From the NCBI GenBank assembly GCA_035362335.1, contig DAOSDL010000015.1, forward strand, positions 33,311 through 97,310: a stretch of 64,000 bases of DNA. The letters run 5' to 3'. This document shows, piece by piece, positions 1-10,048 of this stretch. Every line of letters starts with the position of its first letter. Position 1 is the stretch's first letter. The translations under genes were made by a program, and so were the position numbers. This stretch comes from JAOSJT01 sp035362335 (lineage in GTDB: Bacteria > Bacteroidota > Ignavibacteria > SZUA-365). The notes under the pieces were generated by a model. It made no database searches. It saw only the letters and a list, made by a program, of their open reading frames with translations, and was not told the DNA's origin.

Positions 1-3000
1 AGGTGCGCTCCACCATCGCCATCAACGATTCGCGCGGTGTCATGTCAAGCGCTTCCAGGTCCTCCTTGTCGGCCGTGGACAACTTCGATTCCTGCGCCGC
101 CTCGTAGGTGTTCACGAGCTGAATGAGGACGCTGTTACCCGCGTCTATCTGCTTGTGAATGTCGGCGATCATGGACGGGAGCTGCATCGACAACAGTATC
201 TGATTCCAGAACCGCAGATTCGCGCCCCAAAACTGACTCATCAATCGCGCCTTCACACGACCATCCACCTTACCATCGGAATTGCTGGCCGTGAGTTCGA
301 GCGCATCGTTGATATTGTCGAGGACCACCGCCCAGGAATCGCTCAGCGTGTTCCAGATTTCCCGCTGCTCGGGACTGAGTGCGTGCGTGAGAGTTTCAAA
401 GGTTACATCCTCGTAGGACAGGGACCGCGCGAGATACAGGCCCATCGCCTTCATATCGCGGGCAACGTACTCCATCATCGCCACGCCCGCGCCCGTCACA
501 TCCTCCACGAACTTGAGCTTCGTCGGGAATTCGGTGCTTGCTCCCCACAACCCAATGCGGTCGAGATAGCCAAGGTTTGTCGGATCGGTGGCGCCGGTGG
601 CGGAGGCGTACACCACGCGCGCCTCCGGGAATGCCGCCACCATGTCCATTGCCTTGATGGCCGTCTGCGATGCCTTCTTCACTCCGCGCTTGCCCTTCAT
701 GTCGAGCGCGGTACCCATCTTGTGGGCTTCATCGAAGGCGATAACACCTTCAAAGTCCTTGCCCAGCCAATCAACGATCTGTTTCAGGCGCGTGCGCCCG
801 GCGGAGGTCCGGCTTTCCTGAATGAGGGTGTTGTACGTGATGAAGAGAATCCCTTCATCGATGGCGATGTTCTGATCCAGCTTCGTATCGCTGAGGTTGT
901 GCAGCAATCCACCCGCCTTTTCGCCGAACACCGCAAGGATGTCGCGCTCCGCGTCCGCCTGCAATTTCTGGTTCTTGGTAATCCAGAGGTGGCGCCGGCG
1001 TCCCTGATTCCAGTTGTCGAGCAGGATCCCCGCGATTTCGCGGCCCTTGCCCACACCCGTACCGTCGCCGATGAAGAACCCACGCCGCAACCCATCGTCG
1101 ATGTGTTGCTCGTGCGCCTGTCCCGCGTAAATCACCGCTTCGAGCTGCACTTCGGAGAGAATGCCCGATTCAACAAACTCCTTGCTGAACATCGGCACGT
1201 ATGTCGGCCGTACCGCTTTCACGCTCGCCATGGCGGCGCTTTCCACGATATTGCCCGGATGCGGCTTCGCACCGGCAATGCTCATGCGCGACGGCACGTA
1301 GCGGTCGAATCGGCTGTCGAGGTTGTCAGATTGCTGCGCATCGGCGGACCTGTCCGGGTCCACCGTGTATTCCATCAGATTTCCGGTATCGACTCGGAAT
1401 CGGGGGTCGTTGCCATCCAGAGCAGGTCCAGCGCTTCCCTTGCGCGTTCCTTTGGATCCTTGCTGCTGAAGTTCGCGTTCTCGGGCTGCCCGTCCGTCAG
1501 GAACTGCATTACGTTTTCCGGGCGATCCATCATCTTCACCAAGAACATCTTGAAGTCCTCCCGCATCTCCTCGTCCTGGAGCGGGACGTTGTTCTCCAGT
1601 CCCCACCACATCAGGTCGAGTATCGGTGGGTAGTTTCTGTCCGCCGGTTCCCTGAGTTCCCGCAGCGCTTCCAGCGCCTGCTGGTTGATCGGGTAGTTCA
1701 GTTGCTGGCCTTTCATCACGTATCCTCCGGAGTTCGCTATCAGCAAGTGCCTCTTCGATGGTGTTGTAGAATTTCTGATACACACCACCGCCCGGCGTCG
1801 GACCGTCCTTGTCGATCACGACGATGCGCACCGGCCATCCGGTGCCGTACTTCGCGTATTCCTTGCCCGCAATGCCCACATTCGCGCGGACATTGTACTT
1901 TTTCATCGTCTCGCGCCACCACGGTGCGAGCTTCGCGCCGGTCGGCTGCCGTCCGGCCGGGTCCGTGGTCTCCGCGCTCATCGTCGCTCCCTCGCCAAGC
2001 ACCGCCACCAACCTACCACCTTCCGGCAAGCGCCGCAACATCTGATCGAGATGGAGCGTCGAATTCATCGTGTCGCGCTCGCCCTGCACGGCGCCCGCGG
2101 TGGACGAGAATGGCGGATTCATCACCACCACCGTCGGCACAACGCTGTCATCGAGGATGTTGTCGAGCTGTTCAGCATTCTCGCGGAAGAACTGCATCTT
2201 CGGGCCGTTCTCCACTTCGCCGAGCGTTTGCTCGAGAATATCCGCCCTGCGGTCGCTGAGCTCGTTGAGGATGATTTCCGCAACGTCGCCAACCGCGAAT
2301 GATGCCAGTCCACCCACACCCGCGCTGGGTTCGAGGTAGACATCATCCCTGCGCAGATTCGCCAGCCAGTTCGCAAGAAGTGCGATGTGAGGAACGGTGG
2401 AGAATTGCTGGAATTCGTCGCTTTCGGCCGTTCTCACGTTCTGCGTCGGAATGAGCGGCAGCACTTGGCGAATACGTTCGAGCACCGCGCGCGTCTCCGC
2501 GATGTTGCGTCCGGGGAAGAGTTCCTTCTCGATGATGTAGGTGTTCACCGCCGCTTCCAGTGCGTCGTATGCGTCCTTCACATCGTAGCCGTCCTCCGCG
2601 CGAGAAGCACCAAAGGCCCTGTCCGCCATCTGCCAGAACATCGTATTGTTGAGGGACAGGCCCATCGACAATCGCTCATACACCGCATCGCGCAGTGATT
2701 CGATTGCTTCCATGCGTTCCACCGGCTCTGTGCGCGGCGCCGTGGCGAAGGTGGGAATGGGCCGCTCCTCCGGCGGCATGACCGGGGTATCCTTGGGCGT
2801 CTGCTCGTTCTGCCGAATCCGGTTCTCTCTGCGCCACTCCTCTATTTTTGCGTCGAATTCGCTCTGCGCGACTTCTCCTTTCGCAACCAGATACACCCAG
2901 CGTCCGGCTTCCTCGTGCTCCTGCATTCGCAAACCTGGAACGGCCTTGCTTCCCAGCTCCGCAAAGATGTTGCTTCGCGCGGATTCGGTGGTCGCCGATT

Positions 3001-6000
3001 CCACGCGCTTCACTATCGAGCGATTGGTGTCCACCGCTGGCGTCGCCTGCGGTGTCGGTTCTGCCGGGGTTGCCGGGCGCGCCGTCATCGCGGTAGGGTC
3101 CAGGCGCTTCGCCAAATCGATCGATGGGTCGGCCGCGTAGAACGACCACACTTTTTTCGGACCGTACCAGCGACCACGCAGCGCTTTCATGTGGTCGAGA
3201 TGCGTTTTCGTGTTGCCACTCACTTCCCACACCGGCTTGCCGTTGTTCGTCGTGGTGGCGGTCACCTTCAATCCGGCTGCGGCCAGCACGCGCCGCGCCG
3301 CTTCCATCTGATCTGCTGCGGGCGGCTCTGCCCCTGCGGGTTTGGCGGATGGTGCGGCTGCCGGCGTTGATTCACCAAGTAAATCACCCAATCCATGCTT
3401 ACGCAGGGTTGCGTCCTCGCCGATGTCACGCAGCTCCTTGGGGTGCTCTGTGCCCCACTTCCGCAGTGCTTCGATCAAATCGTCCCGCTTCTCTCCGTGC
3501 CATCGCGCATCAACCTCATATCGTCGTATGATCTCTTGCTTACGCGCGCGGGATGCCGCCGATTTCAAGTTGTCGATGGTGTTTTGATGACGGCGTATCT
3601 GCCTGACCACATCCGCAGGCGCCATGTATTGCGGTTCGATCTCGCCTTTACTGACCTTCACATCCGGCACCACTTCCGGTGCGGCGCCCTCTTCCAATCC
3701 CAAATCGTCGGCGTTGGAGATGGCGAGCAACCCGCCATCGGTTTTCACTTCGTAGCGCACCGAGCGCATCCTCTCGCTCGTACCGGCTCCAAACATTGGG
3801 ACCATCGAAAAGGTCTCGATTGACACGTCGACGATAACACCGTGGCGCCCACGGTACACATCGAAAGCGTTGGAGTTGAACACCACGCGATCTCCTTCCC
3901 TGAACTGCGTCGGGGCGTCCGGGTCCTTGTCGTTCGCACCCTCGCGGGATTCGGGGGCCGCCTGCGTCGCTGCCGGCTGCTTTTCGGGGGTTTTCGCGGG
4001 CTCTTTCGGCTCTGACGGGCTCTCGCTTTCCGTATCGGATGTATTTGCCGTTGCGCTTCTGATCTGTTCGTTGCTGAAAACGGCGTAGTTTTCAACACCG
4101 TCGATTGTGCCGATGATGCCATCGTGCCCCATGGCTTTCACTATGTCAGCAAGATTCTCTTCCGCCCATATCGAAGCATCCAAGCCCTGCTCCGCTTTGC
4201 CTTCGAGCCACGGGAGTACGCTGGCGGGAATATCAATCCCTTGCTTCCTTGCTTCGGCCAGTGCCGCGCGTCGCGCTTCCGGCCGGTCGATATAGAACGG
4301 ATTCTCAATACGAACCCACAGCGGCATGATGCTGGGTGATCCTCCGCGCACGTCCACGGCTCCCGCCGCCCAATCCTCTGCATCCGTGGGGTCCGCCGTC
4401 AAGTAGAACGCGGTTCCCCATACTCCACCATTCGCCAGACCGTCATTGCTGAACACATCAATATCGTCGGCTGTACCATGGTAGACGACATTTCTGACCG
4501 CGCTGTTTCTCAGCCAATTATTCGGGCGTTTCAAACTGGCAGATTCAACCACCGGCTTCTTCGCGGGTGCTTCCGGCTTGGGCGGGGTCTGCTGCTCGGC
4601 CGACGACAACAGCGCATCGAGGTTCGCATCGTCCACCGCGTCCTCGGTGTCCATCTGCTTCCGCGCTTCGCGGTCGAGATGCTGCTTCGCGGCCATGTAC
4701 GCGCCTTTCAGGTACGGCGTGATGGCGTCGCCTACCAGCTCGTATGCCGCCTTTGCGAAATCGGCGAATTTGTACACACCGAGTTCGGTGTATTTCAGCG
4801 CGATCTGCACGGCTGTCGCCATGGCGGCCGGATCAATACCGGCGGTGAGGGTGTTCCCCGTCTGCTGGAGGAATTTCTTCTTGAGTTCTTCGAGTTCCTG
4901 CTTCGCCTTCTCCTGGGGCGTGAGTTCGGCGGCAGGGGTGGGGAGCGCCTGCTCCTCACGCTTTATCTCACGGATGTTTCGTGCATCGACCAAGCGTATG
5001 CCACCATCCGGCGCCACCAATCGAACGACATGCCTCTCCTTTTGAGTAAGCCCACTTTGATCTTCCGCCACCGTATATTCACCGGGCCGTTGGCTCCCGA
5101 GAACATTCAATACGACCTTTTCCCCGCGACGTTTCCGCCAGTCTCGTGCAAGCAATTCAGGAGATAGTGTTTCTGTCACAGGAAGAACCATCGGATCATT
5201 TGCGGGATGCGGTTTCTTCGTCTCCCCGCTACGCAGCCAGTCCTTCATGTCGGCGACGTTGGTTTCCACGGCATCGAGCTTCCCGCCCTGCTTTTTCAGC
5301 CAGTTCGGCGCGTAGTTTGCCAGATAACCCTCTTCCGCCTCTTCGCGCGAACCGAAGCCGAGCATGATCTTGTGCTCGTCGAATTTCCCGTCCTCGTTCT
5401 TCTGGTTCACCACGAGAACGAAATCGCTGTCGGGGTTCGGACCGATAAACACGTCGATGTGGTCCTTGTCCTTCCCCTCCGTGCCACGGATGTAACCGTA
5501 GTCGCTCTTCATCTCGGTTTCCCAGCGCTTGCCATCGCGGTCGACACCGCTGCGCGTGGTTCCCTTCGGGTTCTCGATGCTGATGTCGAGACCCTGCACA
5601 CGTACATGCGCCTTCTTGTAGTTGCCCGCTTCCTTCTGTCCCTCGCTCGGATCGGCCGCCACCGTCTGTCCCGCCGCCGGTCCTTCCTCCACCGCGAACA
5701 TATCCGGCGCGTTCTGCTTCTCGATCTCTTCAACGATCGGCGCGTCGCCGATCACCTTCTGCAGCGCACGCATTTTCGCCAGGGTCTGGCGGATAGCATC
5801 CTGCACTTTCGGCTTCTGCTCAGGTCGCGCCAGCGGCAATTCGCGGCGATGGAGGGCCAATTCCTCCTTGAGCTTCGCCATGCGTGCACGCGCGTCCGCT
5901 ACGGCTTTGCGCCGCTCCTCCTGCCGGGCGTTGCGGGCCCCCTGTGCCGCCTGTCCCGGATTCTTCGTTGCGAATTCCTGCTCGGGCGTGAGCTTTCGCG

Positions 6001-9000
6001 AACCTTGGGGAATGTCGCCAAAGAGCGAGCCCTCATTGGAAATGGGCGCCGCAGCCGTGTCTTCCGCCGCGCGCACCGTGTCGGGAGCTTGGGACGCGGC
6101 CGCGGTGCCTTTTTCCACATCCTGCACAGGCAGTTTCACGTCGGCTGAGAATACTCTGTCGAAGGACAGCGTTGTGCCATCCTCGAGAATGAGTTCGCCT
6201 TCGGGTCCGCCCTCCTGCTTCACGTCGTACCACTCACCATTGACGTTCACGCGCTTGAGTTGCGCGATCTCGTCAACGGTCATGTCCTGGTAGTCATCGC
6301 CGAGGTACTGTTTCTTCTGTTCGTCGCCCACGCTCTGCCACACACGCACAAATTCGTCGGGCTTCAACGAATCGAGGTAGGTGGTCACGTCCGCCATGGG
6401 GTTGTCGGGTTCAGTCACGGGCGCCTTGGGAATCTTCCCGCCCTGGTACTGCGCGATCTCCTCCAAGGCCTTGTCGTAGATGTCCTCCCAATCCAACCCT
6501 TCAGCCAGCCAGGCCTGATGCGTAGGATTGTCGGATTCCAGCAAGCGCTCCCGGATTTTGTCATACGTGAGCGGGCCATCCTTTTTCACGAGGTTCTTGG
6601 CGCGTACCGGGTTCGAGCCCACCTTCACATTGTCCAGCATATCGCCGGTGATGTCGCCCACGCCCGAACCGAAAATGGCCTTGGTGGCGGGCATGCTTTC
6701 CAGCGCTTCCGGCGTGATGAGCACCATCTCTCCCGCCTTTTTCTGCGCCACGGCACTGCGTTTCCCGCGCGTATCCAGCATCTTCGCGTACTCTTGATCG
6801 CTGAGATTGCCGAGGAATTCATTGCCTTTCACACCGATCACATCATAGCCGCCATCCGGCGAGCGCAACACATTGGCCTTCTTGCCTTTGTACGTAAGGG
6901 TGTTGATCGGCTTTCGCGCTTCGTTCCATGCCGCCCACGTGCGGAGCTTCGGGTGATCCTTCTCGTACATCCGCACCGCTTCAACCGGATCGAGTTCGCC
7001 GGATCGCAGGCGCTTGACGATGTCCGCGCGTTCGCGCGTTTTCCGTGCTGCCTCGGAAGGCGCGGCGGCGGGCTTCGACACATCGAGAATGCCGCCTGCT
7101 ATCGATTCCTGCTGCCGGTAATCCATCGTGAGTTCTTCGCCTTCGCCGAGGGGCCGTCGCGCCACAATCGCGTAACTGCCATCCTGCTGCTGCTCCACAC
7201 TCACGTTCGGGTCGTTGGAATGGTTGATGTACCGCCCGACGAAGTTGGTGCGGTTTCCCTTTTCGTCCAGCGCCGTCGCTATCACATCGCCGGCGGGGTG
7301 CTCGTTGTAGGTGAAAACGCCCTGCCCGTGGATGGGGCTGTTCGAGAGATACACCCGGTCGAGGTCCGCCTTGGGCTGCGGGATGATGTCCTTCTCGCTG
7401 CGGCTGGCCGCGTAATGCTGGGCGGGGGTAAGCCCCGTGCTCTTGAGATAGTCCTGAAAATCCGTGCGTGCGCCGTCCGGTCCGGTGTCAATACCCGCGT
7501 TGCCGGAAGTTGTTGCACCCTGCGGAGTTGCAGGTTTCGCACCGCCCGTTTTGTCGCTCGCGGCGTCAATCGGTCTGTCGACGTTCGCCATCATGTTGAA
7601 GAACTGTTGACGGCCGATCTGCACAGTGGTGCCGGGCGCGCGGAAGCTCTGGTCCGAAAGCCGCAATGTCACGAGGGAAGGATCGTCCTGCTGCTCCGCC
7701 ACGGTCACAGGCCTGCCGCTGTCCACACCCGGTATGGTAATGGACTGTCCGAGAAACGGCGCGATCAAATCGCCTTCCACACCTTCGAACTGCGATACCG
7801 GCGGCATTTCCGGTGCCGCCTGCTGCGATGCCGCGCCCGCGCGGTTCGGAGCGCGGCCCATGCGCTTTTCGCTGCCGAAGCTTTGCGGTCCACGCGCCTG
7901 CTCGAGTTCGCTTTTTCCTTGCGCGAGACGGTCCTGAAATTCTCCTACTCGCCGCATTCCTTGAAGTTGCTCGGGCGAATAGAACGTATTGGTAGCGGGA
8001 TCGTAGTATCCGGTCTTTTCCGGTGCCTGCTTCACCGCACCCGCGACAGCCATTGCCTGTGCCTTGACATCGCTCGGTTTCCCGAGGCCACGACGATTTG
8101 CGATGCGTCCCGCCTGGTTCACGATGGTGAACGGCGAACCGAACAATCCGATACCCACCAATTCCGTAAGAAGCCGGTCCCGGCCCTTCTCGCTGGTGAT
8201 GGGGTCATCGTACTGCCGATTGTCGATCCATGCCTGAATCGGTTCGTTGAGCTCTTCCTCGGCGATTTCATAAATGATACCCTGCCAGCCAATTCCCTCC
8301 TTCACCTTCGCCACGGCTTTCTCAACGTCCGTAGCCCGGATATTGGCTTTCTGCATGTAGCGCCCGACGAGCGCGCGCTTTAGTGCGATCAGCGATTCGC
8401 CCGCGGACTCGGTGCCCATCTCCGCCATGTTGGAAGCCAGGCCCTTCAGTGCGGCGTCGAGTATTGGGTCGCCCTTGGCGATCTGACGGTAGACGACTTC
8501 GCCGGCGGGAGACAGGCCGTATTCGTATTGCCCTTGCATGCGCTCGGCCATGCCACGAGCGATACCGGGAACATCGACCGCGCCTGCCGTAGCCCCGCCG
8601 ACAATCGGCGCGACGATACGCGACATATCGCGTACACCGCGTTTCCCACCGAACGCGCGGAACAGTTGCCGCGATATGAACTGCTCCGCCTTGTCCCGCA
8701 CAGGTTCGAGTATTTTGAACTTTCCCGCATACGGGAGCATCGGACCCACCATCTGGCCGCCACGATAGAACGGCGCGCGCGTTTCCGCCTCGAACTGCTT
8801 GCGGACCACTTCCGCATCGAACATTTCCTTCTCTTCCGGCGTGGCCTTCCCTTCGGCAACGCGCCGCTCCACATCACCCATGCGCCACGAGCGAAGCCCC
8901 GCGATGGCATCACCCACAAACGGGAAGAGTTCTTCCGGCGCCTCCATGAATCCCGCGTAGAGCCCTCGCAGCACTTCGGCGGGGTTGTCGTCCTCGGGCA

Positions 9001-10036
9001 TATCGAGGATGGCGCGATACTGCGTGAGTGCTTCATTCAGCGCGCGGCGCTTTCCCGAATACTGATCGTGCACCTCGTATGCACCTGCAGACGGGTCCGT
9101 GCGCCACTTTGCCGGCGGGATCGCTGCGAGTTGGCGCTCCAATTCCGCGACCTTGCCCGCCGAGAATTCGCGCACGCGCTTGAACATGGCCTTGGGATCT
9201 TCACCTTCGAAGGTGCGCCCGATGTCACCGCTGACCATGGACGCGGGTGCGGGATCGGGCCAGAGGCGGAGTTCCGTAGGCACATCACCCCATCCGTCCG
9301 GCTGCGCGCCGGGTATGGGGAATGAGCGATTGATGCCAGCCGCCATCGGCGCCACGTTTGGATCACCGAATGCCTGCTCGGGACTGCCGAAGTTCACGGG
9401 AGGGATGGTTTCCGAGGGCAACGCCACACCACCCTGCTGCTCTATCGGCGAGAGTGCGGGCAGTTGGAAAAGCCGCGCCGCCTTGCGTTTCTGCGCCTGG
9501 CCGATCTGCTTGTCGAATTCCTTTTCCTGAACGTCCTTCGCGGTCCTGATCTTGCCCGGCTCCGGCTTGGTCGGTGCTGCGGACGCGCCGGCAGTGGCCG
9601 TCGGGAACAAGCGCTTCGGTTTCGCCGGGGTCGATGCCGATGCAATGTCCACACTCGGAACAAACGGCGCGGTCACTCCACGCATGATGTTGAGCATGCC
9701 CGGCGCCGTCGGTTCCTCGCCACCGAACATCCGCGTCCACTCTTCCGTCATGTAATCACCCACCGGACGCGCGGGCTGCACACGGCTGCCCGCCGGGGCC
9801 TGCGGCGCCTGGAAGTACCCGCCCATCTCGTTCGCCACCGAAGTGCTGTCCATCTTCGAATACCGAGGCACGTAGCGGCGCAGGTCGTTCACCAGATTGC
9901 CGATATACGCGGGGTCGCCGGACTGATACACTTCATCAATGCTGCGCAACACATCATCGTCGGACATATCCGCGAGGTGCGGCACGTACTGACGCAGGGA
10001 GCGGGCAATCGCGAGGCGAGGTTCCTGTGGGTTCAT
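1..10036 (-). CDS. Giant polyvalent phage protein (SET, pyrophosphatase-like, ART-like, N6-MTase, Strawberry-notch helicase); 3' end beyond window
   Basis: The frame is open from the ATG at 10036 to the window edge (at least 3345 residues), so the C-terminus is missing. Domains in order: two N-terminal YVP-type repeats (about 15-70); helical, partly hydrophobic stretches (to about 700); a compact SET core (893-973: HGQGVF, YINHSNDPN, GEELTMDY); an inorganic-pyrophosphatase-like domain (about 1473-1582: DKDHIDVFIGPNP); a helical FADFAKA...PYLK module (about 1723-1782); an ADP-ribosyltransferase-like domain (about 1850-1992: VYHGTADD, FYLT, NYAVFSNEQI); a KOW-like segment (about 2040-2106); an adenine methyltransferase (about 2533-2749: EPSAGVGG, NPPFSS); and an SF2 helicase of Strawberry-notch type from about 2888 (GDGTGVGKG, FDEAHK, SATGATDP). 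In known phages such polyvalent proteins are thought to be packaged and injected to protect DNA; that role here is inference. The start lies 12 nt after the upstream stop. Confidence 0.85.
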   Translation of the reverse strand, partial: MNPQEPRLAIARSLRQYVPHLADMSDDDVLRSIDEVYQSGDPAYIGNLVNDLRRYVPRYSKMDSTSVANEMGGYFQAPQAPAGSRVQPARPVGDYMTEEWTRMFGGEEPTAPGMLNIMRGVTAPFVPSVDIASASTPAKPKRLFPTATAGASAAPTKPEPGKIRTAKDVQEKEFDKQIGQAQKRKAARLFQLPALSPIEQQGGVALPSETIPPVNFGSPEQAFGDPNVAPMAAGINRSFPIPGAQPDGWGDVPTELRLWPDPAPASMVSGDIGRTFEGEDPKAMFKRVREFSAGKVAELERQLAAIPPAKWRTDPSAGAYEVHDQYSGKRRALNEALTQYRAILDMPEDDNPAEVLRGLYAGFMEAPEELFPFVGDAIAGLRSWRMGDVERRVAEGKATPEEKEMFDAEVVRKQFEAETRAPFYRGGQMVGPMLPYAGKFKILEPVRDKAEQFISRQLFRAFGGKRGVRDMSRIVAPIVGGATAGAVDVPGIARGMAERMQGQYEYGLSPAGEVVYRQIAKGDPILDAALKGLASNMAEMGTESAGESLIALKRALVGRYMQKANIRATDVEKAVAKVKEGIGWQGIIYEIAEEELNEPIQAWIDNRQYDDPITSEKGRDRLLTELVGIGLFGSPFTIVNQAGRIANRRGLGKPSDVKAQAMAVAGAVKQAPEKTGYYDPATNTFYSPEQLQGMRRVGEFQDRLAQGKSELEQARGPQSFGSEKRMGRAPNRAGAASQQAAPEMPPVSQFEGVEGDLIAPFLGQSITIPGVDSGRPVTVAEQQDDPSLVTLRLSDQSFRAPGTTVQIGRQQFFNMMANVDRPIDAASDKTGGAKPATPQGATTSGNAGIDTGPDGARTDFQDYLKSTGLTPAQHYAASRSEKDIIPQPKADLDRVYLSNSPIHGQGVFTYNEHPAGDVIATALDEKGNRTNFVGRYINHSNDPNVSVEQQQDGSYAIVARRPLGEGEELTMDYRQQESIAGGILDVSKPAAAPSEAARKTRERADIVKRLRSGELDPVEAVRMYEKDHPKLRTWAAWNEARKPINTLTYKGKKANVLRSPDGGYDVIGVKGNEFLGNLSDQEYAKMLDTRGKRSAVAQKKAGEMVLITPEALESMPATKAIFGSGVGDITGDMLDNVKVGSNPVRAKNLVKKDGPLTYDKIRERLLESDNPTHQAWLAEGLDWEDIYDKALEEIAQYQGGKIPKAPVTEPDNPMADVTTYLDSLKPDEFVRVWQSVGDEQKKQYLGDDYQDMTVDEIAQLKRVNVNGEWYDVKQEGGPEGELILEDGTTLSFDRVFSADVKLPVQDVEKGTAAASQAPDTVRAAEDTAAAPISNEGSLFGDIPQGSRKLTPEQEFATKNPGQAAQGARNARQEERRKAVADARARMAKLKEELALHRRELPLARPEQKPKVQDAIRQTLAKMRALQKVIGDAPIVEEIEKQNAPDMFAVEEGPAAGQTVAADPSEGQKEAGNYKKAHVRVQGLDISIENPKGTTRSGVDRDGKRWETEMKSDYGYIRGTEGKDKDHIDVFIGPNPDSDFVLVVNQKNEDGKFDEHKIMLGFGSREEAEEGYLANYAPNWLKKQGGKLDAVETNVADMKDWLRSGETKKPHPANDPMVLPVTETLSPELLARDWRKRRGEKVVLNVLGSQRPGEYTVAEDQSGLTQKERHVVRLVAPDGGIRLVDARNIREIKREEQALPTPAAELTPQEKAKQELEELKKKFLQQTGNTLTAGIDPAAMATAVQIALKYTELGVYKFADFAKAAYELVGDAITPYLKGAYMAAKQHLDREARKQMDTEDAVDDANLDALLSSAEQQTPPKPEAPAKKPVVESASLKRPNNWLRNSAVRNVVYHGTADDIDVFSNDGLANGGVWGTAFYLTADPTDAEDWAAGAVDVRGGSPSIMPLWVRIENPFYIDRPEARRAALAEARKQGIDIPASVLPWLEGKAEQGLDASIWAEENLADIVKAMGHDGIIGTIDGVENYAVFSNEQIRSATANTSDTESESPSEPKEPAKTPEKQPAATQAAPESREGANDKDPDAPTQFREGDRVVFNSNAFDVYRGRHGVIVDVSIETFSMVPMFGAGTSERMRSVRYEVKTDGGLLAISNADDLGLEEGAAPEVVPDVKVSKGEIEPQYMAPADVVRQIRRHQNTIDNLKSAASRARKQEIIRRYEVDARWHGEKRDDLIEALRKWGTEHPKELRDIGEDATLRKHGLGDLLGESTPAAAPSAKPAGAEPPAADQMEAARRVLAAAGLKVTATTTNNGKPVWEVSGNTKTHLDHMKALRGRWYGPKKVWSFYAADPSIDLAKRLDPTAMTARPATPAEPTPQATPAVDTNRSIVKRVESATTESARSNIFAELGSKAVPGLRMQEHEEAGRWVYLVAKGEVAQSEFDAKIEEWRRENRIRQNEQTPKDTPVMPPEERPIPTFATAPRTEPVERMEAIESLRDAVYERLSMGLSLNNTMFWQMADRAFGASRAEDGYDVKDAYDALEAAVNTYIIEKELFPGRNIAETRAVLERIRQVLPLIPTQNVRTAESDEFQQFSTVPHIALLANWLANLRRDDVYLEPSAGVGGLASFAVGDVAEIILNELSDRRADILEQTLGEVENGPKMQFFRENAEQLDNILDDSVVPTVVVMNPPFSSTAGAVQGERDTMNSTLHLDQMLRRLPEGGRLVAVLGEGATMSAETTDPAGRQPTGAKLAPWWRETMKKYNVRANVGIAGKEYAKYGTGWPVRIVVIDKDGPTPGGGVYQKFYNTIEEALADSELRRIRDERPATELPDQPAGAGSAAGTQGTGGQKLPTDTRPDVVGTGEQRPAPGRGDAGGLQDVLGEDDGSPGKRNAVPDGRAARERELQQQGSKGTRKGSAGPALDGNDPRFRVDTGNLMEYTVDPDRSADAQQSDNLDSRFDRYVPSRMSIAGAKPHPGNIVESAAMASVKAVRPTYVPMFSKEFVESGILSEVQLEAVIYAGQAHEQHIDDGLRRGFFIGDGTGVGKGREIAGILLDNWNQGRRRHLWITKNQKLQADAERDILAVFGEKAGGLLHNLSDTKLDQNIAIDEGILFITYNTLIQESRTSAGRTRLKQIVDWLGKDFEGVIAFDEAHKMGTALDMKGKRGVKKASQTAIKAMDMVAAFPEARVVYASATGATDPTNLGYLDRIGLWGASTEFPTKLKFVEDVTGAGVAMMEYVARDMKAMGLYLARSLSYEDVTFETLTHALSPEQREIWNTLSDSWAVVLDNINDALELTASNSDGKVDGRVKARLMSQFWGANLRFWNQILLSMQLPSMIADIHKQIDAGNSVLIQLVNTYEAAQESKLSTADKEDLEALDMTPRESLMAMVERT
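1375..1716 (-). CDS. Small protein nested out of frame between the methylase and helicase parts of the giant ORF
   Basis: A 113-residue acidic, mostly helical protein starting MKGQQLNYPINQQ. It has a strong ribosome-binding site (GGAGG, 7 nt before the ATG). Its codons end mostly in G or C like the real genes here, whereas the giant ORF's frame over the same stretch reads as a low-complexity Gly/Pro/Thr linker with many A/T-ending codons. Its TGA overlaps the ATG at 1375 (TGATG), which begins a plausible separate helicase start. The function is not recognised. Either this is an overprinted gene inside the polyprotein, or the methylase and helicase were once separate genes flanking it. I am fairly sure it is translated, less sure how it relates to the large ORF. 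Confidence 0.7.
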   Translation of the reverse strand: MKGQQLNYPINQQALEALRELREPADRNYPPILDLMWWGLENNVPLQDEEMREDFKMFLVKMMDRPENVMQFLTDGQPENANFSSKDPKERAREALDLLWMATTPDSESIPEI

Positions 10037-10048
10037 GGGGTTTCCCGA

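Noticed and set aside
6260..8383. A 707-codon plus-strand ORF, and others like it (155-1633, 24228-25835, 26603-28444)
   Set aside because: They lie exactly antisense to well-supported minus-strand genes (polyvalent protein, portal, terminase). They read as His/Arg/Leu-rich noise and have no domains; GC-rich codon bias keeps the antisense frame open.
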